Source of the DNA: Limanda limanda
Lineage: Eukaryota > Chordata > Actinopteri > Pleuronectiformes > Pleuronectidae
Reading direction: 5' to 3'
NCBI RefSeq assembly: GCF_963576545.1
Contig: NC_083639.1
Span: 23,592,118-23,656,117 of the forward strand
DNA length: 64,000 nucleotides
Below are positions 24,401-36,205 of this stretch, in pieces. The position numbers were made by a program, and so were the translations under genes. The notes beneath the pieces are model-generated. The model had not been told where the DNA came from, did not search any database, and saw nothing but the letters and a program-made list of their open reading frames with translations. The number at the start of each line of letters is the position of its first letter. Position 1 is the stretch's first letter.

Positions 24401-25943
24401 TTCGGTCTGCATAGAGGCAGAATATAAAAACTGCCAATCTCACCCTGACTGATAGACTCTGGGAAACTGAACAATAACAGGAAGTAGAACTAAAAGGCAT
24501 GCATGAAGAAAAGTACTGACACAATGAAACAGGAAATTAAGTTAAGTATTGTCCATAGTGTCAATGTGAGATGTGACAGTGGCCATGTTTCTTTATTCTT
24601 TCACATATGGAGCCTGCTTACCTTTGAACTTAATCATGTCCTGACTTCAGCTCCCCTAACAGACACGAGTGTGATTATCTTGAAGAAGAGGTTACAGGCT
24701 CATTGAATTCCATCATTTAATTATTTGCCAATTAGTTGGTATCACATTGAATCAATTCCCTCTGGTGAGAGGTGCGTCCCAAATTGAAACCTGAACCTGA
24801 AAGACATATGTTTGTTCTTTCATGACCATGCTTTTCTTTTTTTATCATGAGGTCCCGACGAAGTAAAACGTTCATATGCAGCTTACTGTACTGACAGTAA
24901 CACCACTTTCATTAATCGATTAAACATCCACTAAAGCTGTAGGAATAAACCATTTTCCGATGAACACAAAAAGGCATTTCCAGAAACCCTAAAACCCCTA
25001 ATATCCTTTCTGTGTTTCAGTTCCTCTATCTTCCATTTTCAATGCTAAGAAAATATGTCTGTGTAGATTAATGCAGTATTGTCTACTTTCTGCATATTAC
25101 AGGTAATCATATTTATTTATAAAAACTCATATATCCAGGAACTTGCCAGGCTTGAGTAGTAGGCTAAAGAAGCAGGAATACACAAAGACCTCCACATGAT
25201 AAATCACTATAATCACCCTGCATTTTCCATAAGTCAAAAATAAAATCCAATTCCATCATTCAAAACACAGAGATTTGTCTTGTGTCTGTGCAACTCCAGG
25301 CAGTGAGTTTATAAGAGTGCATTTGCCTCTCTCTTATAGCCTGCTTCTCTCTTATTCAATCAAAGGACCATTTTTATTGCTGGCGTGCAAGCAACTGATT
25401 GCAATAACCCAGATGATAGATGGGAGTCGGCTACTACAGTAGCAGGTGTGCTATATGCGCTAAGATAATCTGTTTTCATAAAAAGACCAGACAGGTCTCC
25501 ACATCAAGAGTTGCTTTGTGCTAAAATGACTTGATAAAATATGTAGATTATTTCAGTGAGTTAAGGATCAGTGGGAAATAACGGCTCTTCTATTACTGCC
25601 TTTGATTCACTGCACCCCTGGCGTGCTTACTTGCAATAAAAGCCCTCAACAAAAGGGAATGCAAGAATATATCAGAGCTGCTGATATTGTGATATTGCTA
25701 AAATATAACCTACCCGCTGGTAGGATTATAAGAGAACTCCAGGAAAAATGTATTACTCTTTGACCTTGTTTGTTTCAGCGAATGAAAACTGTTTCATCTC
25801 AAGCAATCTGTAGATTTAAAATGGGGGTTGGGATGGAAATGGAAAAATAAAGATCCTTTAAAATGACATTGTTCTCTCAGGGCACACAGTAAAGAAATGG
25901 AGGTGGATTTAAAATAATACTGCTCTAAATAAGGACTTCTGCC
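21466..25943. other. Gene-free stretch
   Basis: No gene was recognised. About 23800-23930 ends in 'tttttaaatgtgcgttataa', resembling a LINE 3' tail that also occurs, inverted, at 28570-28630, so a diverged plus-strand copy may lie here. Confidence 0.4.
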
Positions 25944-25983
25944 TTAGGGTTAGGGTTAGGGTTAGGGTAAGGGTTAGGGTTAG
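25944..25983. repeat. Interstitial telomeric repeat (TTAGGG)n
   Basis: Four TTAGGG units, one TAAGGG variant, one TTAGGG and a partial unit. This is the vertebrate telomere repeat, so it is a short interstitial telomeric site, as left by double-strand-break repair or telomerase action. Confidence 0.92.
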
Positions 25984-25985
25984 TT

Positions 25986-26024
25986 ATGTTCTAACTCACC
26001 TAATTGAACGATGAGTTAGAACAT
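25986..26024. repeat. Perfect 13-bp inverted repeat beside telomeric repeat
   Basis: ATGTTCTAACTCA (25986-25998), a 13-base loop, then the exact reverse complement TGAGTTAGAACAT (26012-26024). It starts three bases after the telomeric array ends. Confidence 0.9.
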
Positions 26025-28564
26025 GGGGAGTGGCTTAAATAATTCTCTGCTCAAATCAGACTGTAGTTAATTTGCTCTTGATGCGATTATTTCTAACTGT
26101 GTGAGCACAGTAGTCACCTTTGGAATAGAATAGAATCCTTATCTAGTCATTACACAGTGTACAATACCTGATGTTCTTTCAACAGTATGGTGTATGATAA
26201 AGAGTTTGTCTTTCTGATGGGTTTTAGTTATTAATTGAGCAGTCATGGCTGATGAGACACGATTGGTCGAGGGTCTATCAGCAGGGTGTCACTGTTGCAG
26301 CTTGACTATCATGGCTGCACAAACTTGGGCACCAAATGTTGTCACCAGCATAAGATGAAAGGGGGAAGATTCCAATGTTAATGATTGCAAACAAGGATGA
26401 TCAGTGACTGTTCAAATGGACCTAATTTGACAACTCACCTCTATTCTTAACCCTTCAGTGTGTAAGATTTTTTCAAGGGTTCTGCCATTTACCAATGTTT
26501 TCTTATCTGGGATTTGTTCATAGGTAAGTACAGAATATATTGACACTGAAGAGCGCTCATACGCACACTTGACTACTGAGATGCTTTTGTTAAAAAATCT
26601 GTTATTGTTTTTTATATTCTCCAGTTGTATAATACGATAATATTATTATCTAATGCTGACATGAAAGATGGCTCAGGAAATGCCACGACAACGGTGTGCA
26701 GTGTGAACCTGAACTTGACATTCAATTATGTTGTTTGCGAACTAGACCCAAACACAATGCAGCTGCACTAAGTTTGTGTTAGTCTGTCCCTGAAACAGAT
26801 GGTCAGTGTTTGTTTTACCACATTTCAAACGTGAAAGTCAAAGTTCTGTATAAAAAATCTGCCCAGTCCACGTGACCGACCCAAACCCTGAATATTATTG
26901 AAAACATTTTGTCCCAACCCAGCTCGACATGTCCGGTCCCAATGGGTACCACCAGGATTGGGTTAGGTATCCCGAGAGTTCTTAGGAATGTTCTTCAGAG
27001 CAAATTTTTGAAAGACCTTAAGAAAGGATTGGTGAATGAGGCCTAATGTTCTAATGGCCTAATGTTCTCTCAGTAAAACAGTGCTACTGTAAGTGATTAT
27101 GAACAAAAATGTCTGCAGTCTACTGCAAGGTAATGTAATCCACTGTGAACAAAGCTTATACAGCGAACTAGTGAATTGTGTATGAAGCTGTGAGTTGCCA
27201 TGAATTGTAATGATTCTGCCTCTCTCACTTTAACCTATATGGACCCCAGAGGGTCCCCAGACAGCCACTTGAATCTTTCCACACAGCCCCCAACCAAACC
27301 TACTGATTCAAACCTTTTAGAACAGAAACATAAATAATTTAGGCCTTCCAAAAGTTTAACACTGCAAAAGAAATACAATGATTATTTAATAGTGTATAAC
27401 TGTTGCAGAGGCCTCATGACATATTTAAAAGCAGTTAATTATTAAGTTCTCACCTTCACAGTTTGTCCGGCTTCAGGGCTATCCTGGTGGGAGCAGAACG
27501 AGGTAATTAGAAAAGAGCTGGGAATTCAGAAATATTTACATAAATAATTAATTGAAATATTTTACTTTCAGATGAGTTACCGCACATCACATCTTCCCTC
27601 CAATTAAAATAAACCTTGTCTGTTTCTCTGCCTCTTTTGTCTGACATTTATTTTGTGAAGGGATATACAGTATTTTAGTGTATGTACACAATTTGATAGA
27701 TAATATACTTAAGCAAAGGTTATGCTATATCTCAACTTCATGTTGTATCCATAAACTCATTAACGTCATACTTGGCAAAAAGTATATAATGGTTATATTT
27801 TGGACAATATTTTGAAGTTTTCAAGATTTTTTTATGTGGTCTTGATCTCTCTTGAAATTATTAAAAAATGTGATGTTATACGTTGTAAGTGCAGTGAAGA
27901 CCACGTTTCACACAGATGAGCACCATAAATAAAATGTTTTTGTAAACTAAGATGTCATCAATGTTGTTTCGTGAGAATGTGAAAAGAAGCCATTACTCCC
28001 ATCAAGCTGCCAACAGGCACTTTGAATTGGCACTGCACAAGTCAATAGCTATAACTGGAAATTCTATATATCCATAAACAAATGTTAAACATGCCTGCAT
28101 TTGTAACAAGAATCAGGAAAGCCTCAATATTTACTAAAGACAGTAAATGACAGTGACAATTCACTTGATCCCTACAGGCTACAAATGGTAAAACCTTAGC
28201 ATCAACAGTGATATTTCTCTTCATTTTGGCTTATTCAGTAGTTCAAAATCTGACTGGACAGACTTCTCCATGTATTACACACAAAGCTGGGGTTCTGACC
28301 TCTGATATGGTCTTTAGAGTGATTGATTCAGACTGTAGTGAAGCTGATGTATAATTGCCAGCTTATTAGTTGTTCATGAATATCGTCAATTATGTTCATG
28401 TGACAACACCTTATGAGTCTCACTGCATACAATTATAATGATAAACAGAAACCATGAAGGGGACCCAGAACTTACTGTTTACCTTAGCAGTCAGCATGAA
28501 TGAGCCTTGTTGAGTCACAACTCATCACTGTCAACTCAAATGTATATTCATTTACAACTCATTC
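26025..28564. other. Gene-free stretch
   Basis: At 26127-26160 'agaatagaatagaatcc' with following sequence resembles an inverted LINE tail. At about 26860-26970 a 'ccgacccaaaccctgaatat' segment resembles an interspersed repeat I cannot name. A 13-base word is duplicated near 27040-27066. No exon was seen. Confidence 0.35.
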
Positions 28565-29130
28565 ATGTTTTCAAATCAAGTTCATTTAAAAAGCACATTT
28601 AAAAACGACTGGGGTTGACCAAAGTGCTGTACAATATTTTTTTTTAGAATAGAATAGGAGAAAATAAAAAACAACATCAAAGTAGTAACAGCAGGAAAAA
28701 ATAAAATAATGAGAGAAAATAAAAACAAAGTCATAGAACAGTAAGAGCCACCCAGTAAAAACAAAAGTAAGTATATAAATAAGTAAATGAGACTTAGTCA
28801 ATGGAAGTCAAAAGCTGGAAAAAACTTCAGTGGGACTCAACAGAGGATGAACACTTTAGTAGAGAGAGGTAGTCAATGTTCGAAATCTTTGGAGAGGCTA
28901 CAGCGAAGAGGCGATCACCCCTACCCCTTAGCCCCGGACGTGGGACGGCCAGTTGGAGCTCTGAGTATCTACGAGATCTGGGTATGGAAAGGGGGCAGAG
29001 GAGCTGTATGATGTAGAACTGTAGTTGGAATTTTAGTGGGATGCCAGGCCATGTCATGCTTTACAAACTGTTAAAAGAACGTACAAATCGATCCTGTACT
29101 AGCCGAAAGCCAATAGAGAGAAGCCAGCAA
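28565..29130 (-). repeat. LINE-like 3' region, minus strand
   Basis: The segment opens with 'aaaaagcacatttaaaaacg' and 'ttgaccaaagtgctgtacaa', the reverse complement of a fish retrotransposon 3' end of the type 'gcactttggtcaa ... aaatgtgc'. Further in, 'gaggcgatcacccctacccc' and 'aaagccaatagagagaagcc' are words I recognise from repeated fish DNA. The insert is thus on the minus strand with its 3' end near 28570. No intact frame remains. The family is not certain. Confidence 0.55.
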
Positions 29131-29419
29131 GTGAGATAATGTCTCTTTTCCTTGTATGTCTTTTTAAATTATTTTAATTTACGTTACCTGCCAGCTTCTT
29201 AACTGACAATGTGTTTCATTTGTGTTTGTAAATGTGCTACTAATATATCAATATTTTGAAATTACAACACAGGATCAAATGACTTTGCTTATTCCTACTT
29301 ATAGTTGCACAAAACTCTGCATACTGCATTCTTCAATGTAACAACACATACAGGATCGCAGTGTTAGTTTGTGTTTGCCTTTAAAGTTAACTATCTTTAA
29401 TATTATATGGTATCCCAGC

Positions 29420-29960
29420 AGAAGCCTCTCTTGTTTCAGCGTCCGGGGTCCTGGCAGACGCCTCTCCTGTGCCTGCTCCATGCACGGCGGTCTGGCCAAC
29501 GCCCCTTACTGTTCCCCCTGTGTCGGTGCTGCAGCAGCTGCTACCTTCTCCAGAGCCCTCCATGTCTGAGCTTCAGCTGCTGAACTGCCTCCTCCAGAGC
29601 CCCTGTGCTCTGTCTCTGCCCAAGCCCCTGTGCTCCTCATGTGTTTCAATCAACCCTGTCCCCCCTGTGTATTTAAGTCTCTGTGCTTCCCTTTATTTTT
29701 GTAAGTTTGCCGTCATAGTTTGCCTTTCCCACGTCAATGGTTTGTCATGTTTTTATGCTCTCCATCTTCTCAATTTTTCCAGTGTCTTCTTGTTTCCTAG
29801 TGCTTTTTCTGTTTTGTTTTTTTGTTTAGCCTTGTTTGAGTTCTCTTCTAGTTTCCAGTGTTTTTTTTCTGTTTTTTGGACCTTGTTTTTCATTCAAGGA
29901 CACCTTTGTTTTCTAACTTGACTCCTGCATTTTTTGGTCCACCTGCATACAAGTAGCAGT
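29420..29960 (+). repeat. Possible retroelement 3' end (T-rich)
   Basis: A C-rich, Pro/Ser/Leu-type open segment (29469-29700) gives way to a T-rich stretch and ends with 'gactcctgcattttttggtc', a closing phrase I associate with fish LTR-type elements. The 150-codon frame over this block looks like translated pyrimidine-rich DNA. No terminal repeats were identified. Confidence 0.3.
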
Positions 29961-30119
29961 AGCAGAAATGTCTGTGCTTTCATCTAACGACTAGGACGGA
30001 TATCTAGATTTAACTCTTTTGGTAGTTTCTCTCAGCAGCGTAGGGAACAACACATGATTGTGTTGCAGTTATAACTAAAGTTTGTTCTCATAGATTACAC
30101 CTTTAGGATACAACATTCC

Positions 30120-31563
30120 CAAAGTTGAGTTGGAACTGTTTGTTGACGGATCAGCGGCCAAGCCACAGGCAAGGTTTTAGGAGGTTTGCTGTTGTAATGC
30201 AACAGTTAATGCACAAGCAGCTGAGGCATGTCAAAATGCAGCAGGTGTGGCTTTTTTTCTTACATAAACAGCAAAGCCATCATAAGCTAGGAGCTAATTT
30301 GCCACGGGATATTCTTTTAACAAGTTGACTATTTGTAAATGTGATGCTTATACTATATTGATCCTGTTTCACGGAAAAATGCCAAAGCAGATGCATCGGC
30401 TTAAAGAGCAGCCGGATCACCACTTGTTACACCACAACTTCTGTTTGTTCCTCAAGATTTAGTTTTCAGCGACAGCTGATCTGCATGAGTTACAGAGCAG
30501 AACCACAAAGATAGAAAGGTGTTTGTGGAAGAAAACACAAGCTTAGGTTAAGTTTGGACATTAGCTGATATTGACCTGTTGACAAACCTAGTTTCCCCCA
30601 TATTTTATGTTAATGCCAAGTTGAAGCACAGTCAAGACCATGCAACAAATGGGCAGATGCAGGCAAACTTAAGGGTATTATACATGTGCTCTCATGTACA
30701 AGTGTATGTCAATAAATGTCTTGTTTTTGCCACGCATACCATTGATAGGGGTCAATAAAAGCCCCCCAATGTGCCTTTTGATCATCTACAGATGGATTTC
30801 ATTGAGTTGATATTTAGTGAATGTATTATAAATATTGTCTTGTGGTTGTAGTCATGTTCATTAGGTGGGTAGAAGCATCTCTGGTGTAGAAAGCAAAAGT
30901 GTCAATCCTGCACTGATAGCGTTGAGTATTGGATATTGGTGTGAGAACACACAGTGATTATCACTCAGCCAGTGATGGAGCAGTGTAATAATTAAAGAAA
31001 CAACTGATGAAGTGTTGTAAGGGAACAGGTCCCAGTTGGACAAAAGCGCTTCCTTTAGTATTGATGTATATTGTGGTATTGTTGTAAACAAATATGAACT
31101 TAGCACATTGAAATATTGTTTGGAAGGACTTTGAATATGGGGATAGGACCCCAGAGAAAGAACCTAATAGGTACAGAGTTGTGTGAGGATGGAATGTTGA
31201 TTCTGCAGGATAGAGTGCTTATTGGTGGTTAAAGAATAAATTTGGTCCACTGGGGAGCAATCTTGAAACAACTTTTGATTTCAATACTGATGGCTGTGGT
31301 ATGCTCCACTGCTTTTGTAGTCGCCTACTCACATGTATGAGGTTTTACTGAATAGATGGATTTAAAATGTTGTGTGAGATGGACTACGTTCTGTTGTGTT
31401 TCCAATTCTGGTCAGAATACTCCAAGTCTATTTAACTTTGTGTTTGTTGTTTTTGTTTAATTCTTCATTGTCTGTTTGAAAGTATCATGTTCTTGTTTGA
31501 ATATAAGACCCTGCGTGTATTCAGTGCTCTTATTTTTGTTATTGAATGATCAAAAGGGTGGGG
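30120..31563 (+). pseudogene. Endogenous retrovirus pol relic (RNase H-integrase)
   Basis: Translated plus-strand pieces follow the order of a retroviral pol 3' half. LFVDGSA (30136-30156) is the RNase H start with its first catalytic Asp; an 'AQAAEA' stretch follows near 30210. A 'KNAKADASA' stretch near 30380 matches the linker before integrase, and MDFIEL (30792-30809) is the integrase core with its first catalytic Asp. Many stops and frameshifts interrupt it, so no protein can be made. A polypurine tract (31552-31563) is followed by TG at 31564, the expected junction with a 3' LTR. Env is absent or unrecognisable and pol-to-LTR spacing is too short for it, so a deletion is likely. Gag, protease and reverse transcriptase are not seen. 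Confidence 0.65.
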
Positions 31564-31650
31564 TGTATTGGGAAACTACTGCAGTTTCTGTACAGCACCT
31601 GTTAGGGTCCTACAATTCATTTCTATTCTATTCAATTTAAGTGTTCTATT
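31552..31650 (+). repeat. Possible polypurine tract and start of 3' LTR remnant
   Basis: AAAAGGGTGGGG is directly followed by TGTATTGGGAAAC. In retroviruses the polypurine tract abuts the TG of the 3' LTR. The LTR end (CA) and a matching 5' copy were not found, so its length is unknown. Confidence 0.4.
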
Positions 31651-31915
31651 TAAATCAGAGACACATAGTTTGACTCATTCTTCTGTTTGTCATCACTTTT
31701 AACTTGGTATAGTGCCATAGAAGGTAGGCATGTCCGGGAACAGTGCAACAGATGCATTGCAGCTGTCCAAGTAGTTGTGAATAAGTTAACAAGCAGAGCT
31801 CCACTGAGTAGCTTTACGCTCCCAATGAGGAACTTCTTCTTGGCCGGAGAGCGTCCACCTGCAGTTGATGAATAAATGACAAAGACTGCTGTTGTTGATT
31901 TCTCTGTTTCCCCAG

Positions 31916-32044
31916 AAATTCCCAAGACAAATTCCCAGCCCTCAAATAACCCTAAAATCAGACAACTTTAACATGGAACAACGCTTATTTCAAATATTGA
32001 AAAAGTTTATGCAGCAGGAGAAGAGAGGCACAGACTTTTTCAAT
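31916..32044 (+). CDS. Candidate internal exon A of unrecognised gene
   Basis: A strong acceptor (pyrimidine-rich, ending TTTCCCCAG at 31915) opens a 129-base, 43-codon segment in a frame that stays open; the donor is AAT/GTAAAA, which is weak. The peptide begins KFPRQIP and contains a charged helical-looking stretch, MEQRLFQILKKFMQQEKRG. Phase is 0 on both sides, which fits exon B 153 bases downstream, a normal short fish intron. I do not recognise the protein. It starts ~350 bases after the retroviral relic, which does not share its frame. If the donor is wrong the frame runs to a stop at 32113 and this could be chance. Confidence 0.4.
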
Positions 32045-32197
32045 GTAAAACCCAAACCATCATCTTTCCACTTGTGTTCATTACAAGGGGCGTCATGCTT
32101 CCCAGCCTACGAGTAAAATGTTGCCAGTGAATGTAATCTAAGAAAAGAGTCACAGAGGTAATACTGGTGGTGTAATGCACACTTTGCTGTTTGCCAG

Positions 32198-32287
32198 CCG
32201 ACAGAAGAGGAAGAAATAGACATTAGAAACTTTCCCTTGGGTTTAAATGAGGACAGCAAGCTTGAAGACACTGATTTGAAATCAAAG
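32198..32287 (+). CDS. Candidate internal exon B of unrecognised gene
   Basis: Ninety bases lie between an acceptor (TTTGCTGTTTGCCAG, ending 32197) and a good donor (AAAG/GTAAGG at 32288). Only one of three frames is open; it encodes thirty residues in phase 0/0, beginning PTEEEEIDIRNFPLGLNED and rich in acidic residues and lysine, as in a disordered linker. The neighbouring candidate exons A (31916-32044) and C (62582-62637) have matching phase. This is among the most exon-like segments in the window. The gene was not identified from memory. Confidence 0.6.
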
Positions 32288-34928
32288 GTAAGGCTGAGAT
32301 CATCTCATTTTCACACTTATCATATCAAAATGGACATAAGGTGGGTTTAATTTCTAAATAAACATGTACTTTTTCTAAATTTAATGCAACATCAACACAC
32401 CTGAAATCATTATTACAATATAAAACAGTTAGAATTATCTTTGAAAAGGTAGAAAAAGCACTCGATCTGATCTTCACATTAATCTTTATGTTGTTCTATC
32501 TATCTTTCGAAATTGGCTGCTGCACAATTACTTCATCTGCCGAGAATAAAACATTTTTACACTTGTTTTCCTCTCTGCCTGTCAAATTAGCTGTGATTAG
32601 ATTTATTGAGATTACTCTTTGTTATTTGTTAGCAGGAGGTGACGAGTGTAATTTGCATGGCTCTAATTCTCATCAGACATCCGTCAATAAACACATAAAT
32701 AAAATCTGAAACGCTCCATTGTTATTCTTCAGCAGGCAAAATTTAGCATTTTGCATATCATCCAAAGCCTTTCACCACCATTCCTCCAGTGATGTTGATT
32801 TGTGTGATATTATTATTAGTAACAGGAGTAGAAAACTGCAGAGAGCAGTTGCCCCCCTCTCGCCGAGAGTTCTCCTTTAATGTAGTGTCTGTAACCTGGG
32901 AGCTGTCATAACTAATCTCCCATCATCACTTCTCACCACCTCCCCAGCCCAAGAAAATCATATCCAGGTAAAGATTACTCTTTTCTGCTATGTTTTTTTT
33001 TTCTTTTCTCACCTAACCTGTGAAACAATTTTCTCCGACAGGGCCACAGAGTGAGCTAGGTGCTATTTTGATATTAGCATATATATCACCAGTTATGCAG
33101 AATAGACCATTCAGTCTGAGACAACAGCCTGTCTGGGTGTCAGAGTCAGCTCTGTATTTAGCTCCGATCATTTGACAGTAGAAATGATCCATGGGGAAAA
33201 TAACAGGCCACACTCTGTTGTGCTGTTTCTAGCTTCAAAAAATACTTTATCAGGTCATTTTGTCTTTTTCTGAGCTCTAGAAATCTTATTTTCTTCAAAC
33301 AAGCAAAAAAAAACAGTCAATATGAATTTATATTCATATATTTAGTTTAATGTTTTTCAAATACAAGCAACTTATTTCAAGAATTTTCAAGAATATGAGG
33401 TTTTAACACCTCTATTCTGTTAAAACTGTTTTAAATAATAGAACATTTCAATATCGCTTTAGATGTCACAAAATCATACAATATTATTTTCCACACAGCA
33501 TCTCCCCAGTAAGACAGTAAACTTTACTTAATGTTACTGTGTTAATGTTATGTTCTCATATGATAGATTTGGCAATTTAAAGATTGGTCTCACAGATAAA
33601 ACATGAGTCTCAAACCGGCTGATATGGACGTTTAAGTGTTGGACTACTCCTCTGATCTTTATTATAGAGAAGGTGGCCCCATCCACTCCCAGGAATAAGT
33701 CTTGGGTTGGATCTGAAATTCTGATCTGATGAGACCCCCAAGAATCATCTGATTGTTTTTTGGGGTTATTTTCGATCAAGACAAAAACGATTAAATACAG
33801 CTGATCCAAATGGGCCTTAAGCTTACAATGGACAACATCCCTTTGACACCAGAATATTTCAATTTATGATGTGAACTATTTCTAAATCAATAAAAACTTT
33901 AAAATACTTTCCTTCACAAATCAAAGATGAACGATGTGGTGCTATAATGCTCGGAAATAAAAATATCAAGGCAGCATCCATTAAAGCTAAAAAAGTTAGA
34001 GAGACATTAGAGTTCATTCCCCTCTCATGAAACAGCATCCTGTTGCGAGAAGATGATTACATCTTAGCATTTCATGCCACAGTGGCCTCGTCTGGGAGCC
34101 ATTCATCTCAAGAGCCACAAACAGTGGCACAAATGATCAGTTGTTTTTTTTCCTCCTGCATGTGTGTGCGTCTTCAGCCACACTTGAATTAAATCAGCTA
34201 TCACATGAGCTGAAATCTTTCTTCCCCTTGTGCTCCTGTGGTGATGGAGCTTGCCCACATGAATGATGAGGCAGACCAGGACTGGTGAGTGCAGAGATGC
34301 AGACAGAACTTGTTTACTTTGTTGCTGGATGAATAATGTCCCTCAACAAACACATTAACCTCACTCAACAACTTACTCACTACTGTATGGCTTGGGTATC
34401 AAGAAAATAAGTCATACTCCTTTTCTATAGCACTATCAAAAACAGAGATTTTTTTTTCACAATAAAGTAAGAGTCATTCATTTATACAGTCATTTATTCA
34501 TTTTCTGCGTGCCTTTCCATTTCTACTGATCATTCTTGACTCAGCCACTCTCACGTGCACTTCTTGCTTTTCCAATCAAAAGGTATTTCATTGACGTATT
34601 TTATCATGGAACCGTATACGAGAAACCTGAGCATAACAAAAGTGTTGCTCCCCTCTTTCCACAATCCCAAGGAAGACCAGTGCCACAGCAGATTTGCAGT
34701 CCAAAACAAATTTGATTTATTTCATAAATGCAGAAAATGCGTCAGGAAGAGCACACCCATAACAACAAACTAAACAATCTAAAATATCAACTAATTAAAA
34801 TACTGGTATTGTACCTGTCTCCCTAACAAAAGCAGGAGAATTTCGATTTATAAAAACAAAAGGGCTTCTCACCCCAACAATTACCAGGACTGCTCATGTT
34901 ATTGTTAACAGGCTTTTAACAGAAGATG
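32288..34928. other. Intron of candidate gene, first part; conserved-looking segments
   Basis: No further exon was seen. About 32490-32700 and 32850-32960 are even in composition, non-repetitive and dense in TAAT/ATTA and 'aatttgcat' words, and 33990-34130 is similar; these look like conserved non-coding elements, by appearance only. Confidence 0.35.
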
Positions 34929-34936
34929 CTCTAACA
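34929..34936. repeat. Target-site duplication, left copy
   Basis: CTCTAACA, identical to 35865-35872; created on insertion of the hAT element between them. Confidence 0.88.
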
Positions 34937-35864
34937 CAGGGGTTTCAAGCTCTTGACCCACTTCCAGCCCACCTCCCCCTCTATTTTGCCCGTGATCTGA
35001 TGTTCAAAATGTAAACAATCTCGCCCGTAATTTTTTTTAAATTATTTATATTTTTCCTAGTTGTTTCACAGCAATTCTAACCATTAAATGCAATTTAAAT
35101 AAAAACAATTCTATTCAAAATGTATTTGGTTTTGTGTAAAATAATGGCAAAGTTCGAAGATGAAGAATAGAAAGTAGTCTCTGTTCTGTAGGAATATAAT
35201 CTCAAGACTCACTACTCTACTAAAAAGTTTTTGAAGGACTGTATGTTGCAAGTTGCTGATATTTTATGTCCAGAAAAGAAGAGCTTGTTCAATAATATCT
35301 CGCTGTCAGCAAATAAAATGGCGGAACAGATTAACAAGTTATCAAGTAACATTTATGAACAGTTATGTGACAAAGCTGGACACTTAACCGCATTTTCTGT
35401 GATGCTTCACAAAAGTATAGACCAAACAGACAATGCTCAGCTGGCCATTTTCATCAGAAGTATTAATGAGGAATTCGAGGTGACAGAGGAGTTGCTGAGT
35501 TTGTGTCTAATGCACAGGCGTACGCAGTTGTGTGGCGTGACTTTAGCGTGCTGGTTTGCAACGGACTGGTAGCACTGGTCCAGGAAAAAAACAATTTATT
35601 CAGGGATTTCATTTTGTTAGTTCAGTAAGTGCAAGGTTTTAATTTAAGTTACTTTCTGCTACATCACTTACTACGGACAGAAGATTGGCACTTAATATTC
35701 AAGTCAAAATATTAATTTTGCATAGATTTTTTAGGTTAATGGAACTAAAAATGTTTATTTTTAGAAATATTGCAATTTCTTGTACTCCTTGCAAATGCAA
35801 GGGGCCCTCCCTTGAGATGACACTACCATTAGTGGTCCAAGCTTATTTGAGTTTGAGACCCCTG
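34937..35864 (+). mobile_element. Deleted hAT transposon with intact ends
   Basis: The element starts CAGGGGTTTCAAGCTC (34937) and ends GAGTTTGAGACCCCTG (35864), imperfect terminal inverted repeats (CAGGGGTYTCAARCTC) of the Charlie/hAT type. It is flanked by a perfect 8-bp target duplication CTCTAACA (34929-34936 and 35865-35872), the hAT signature. At 928 bases it is far shorter than an autonomous copy. It keeps one fragment of the transposase (35231-35530). The perfect duplication suggests insertion was not extremely ancient even though the coding part is broken. Confidence 0.9.
35231..35530 (+). pseudogene. hAT transposase fragment (GTF2IRD2/ZBED5-like type)
   Basis: About one hundred residues match the central part of the transposase family that also gave rise to the C-terminal part of GTF2IRD2 and to ZBED5-like proteins. 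A segment SLFNNISLSANKMAEQIN is followed by FSVMLHKSIDQTDNAQLAIF and then by EFEVTEELLSL. In active members the block after FSV normally reads L-D-E-S, supplying the first catalytic Asp; here it is L-H-K-S, so that residue is lost. After about 35530 the frame diverges from the family and ends at 35572. Zinc finger, second and third catalytic residues and dimerisation domain are deleted. It cannot encode a working enzyme. Confidence 0.8.
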
Positions 35865-35872
35865 CTCTAACA
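35865..35872. repeat. Target-site duplication, right copy
   Basis: CTCTAACA, identical to 34929-34936. Confidence 0.88.
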
Positions 35873-36089
35873 ATATACAGCAAATACAGAACAGCACAGA
35901 TCTGACAGGTTACGGCGTAGTACCTGTTGGGAACCGGAAAAAGGCGAAGGCAACCGGCATCGGCAGGTGAGCTTTTTAAAGTCAGCTCCACCAGAATCCA
36001 CTCCAATCCCCAGGCGGACCTGAAACTCACAGACACACTCAGATTCGTTTGCGGCACATCAGGGATTTAACCTTCACAAGATGAACAAT

Positions 36090-36205
36090 TTGCTTTGTGA
36101 GGTCCTTGACCTTTGACCACCAAGAATGCCCTTGAAGAAGTTCCCACAAGGCATTCTTGAGATATAACGTTCACAGGAATGGGACGGACAGAGTCCCAGT
36201 CCTTC
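36090..36205 (+). repeat. Fragment of common fish interspersed repeat
   Basis: The words 'ccttgacctttgaccaccaa', 'ggcattcttgagatataacg' and 'ttcacaggaatgggacggac' match a repeat I have seen often in fish DNA ('...cttgagatatcgcgttcac...'). Its class is unknown to me. No ends are visible. Confidence 0.5.

Noticed and set aside
25944..25983. True chromosome end
   Set aside because: Only about seven units, one with a variant, flanked by unique sequence on both sides.
29469..29921. 150-codon plus-strand frame
   Set aside because: It spans a C-rich then T-rich repeat-like stretch; the Phe/Ser/Leu composition follows base content and there is no domain.
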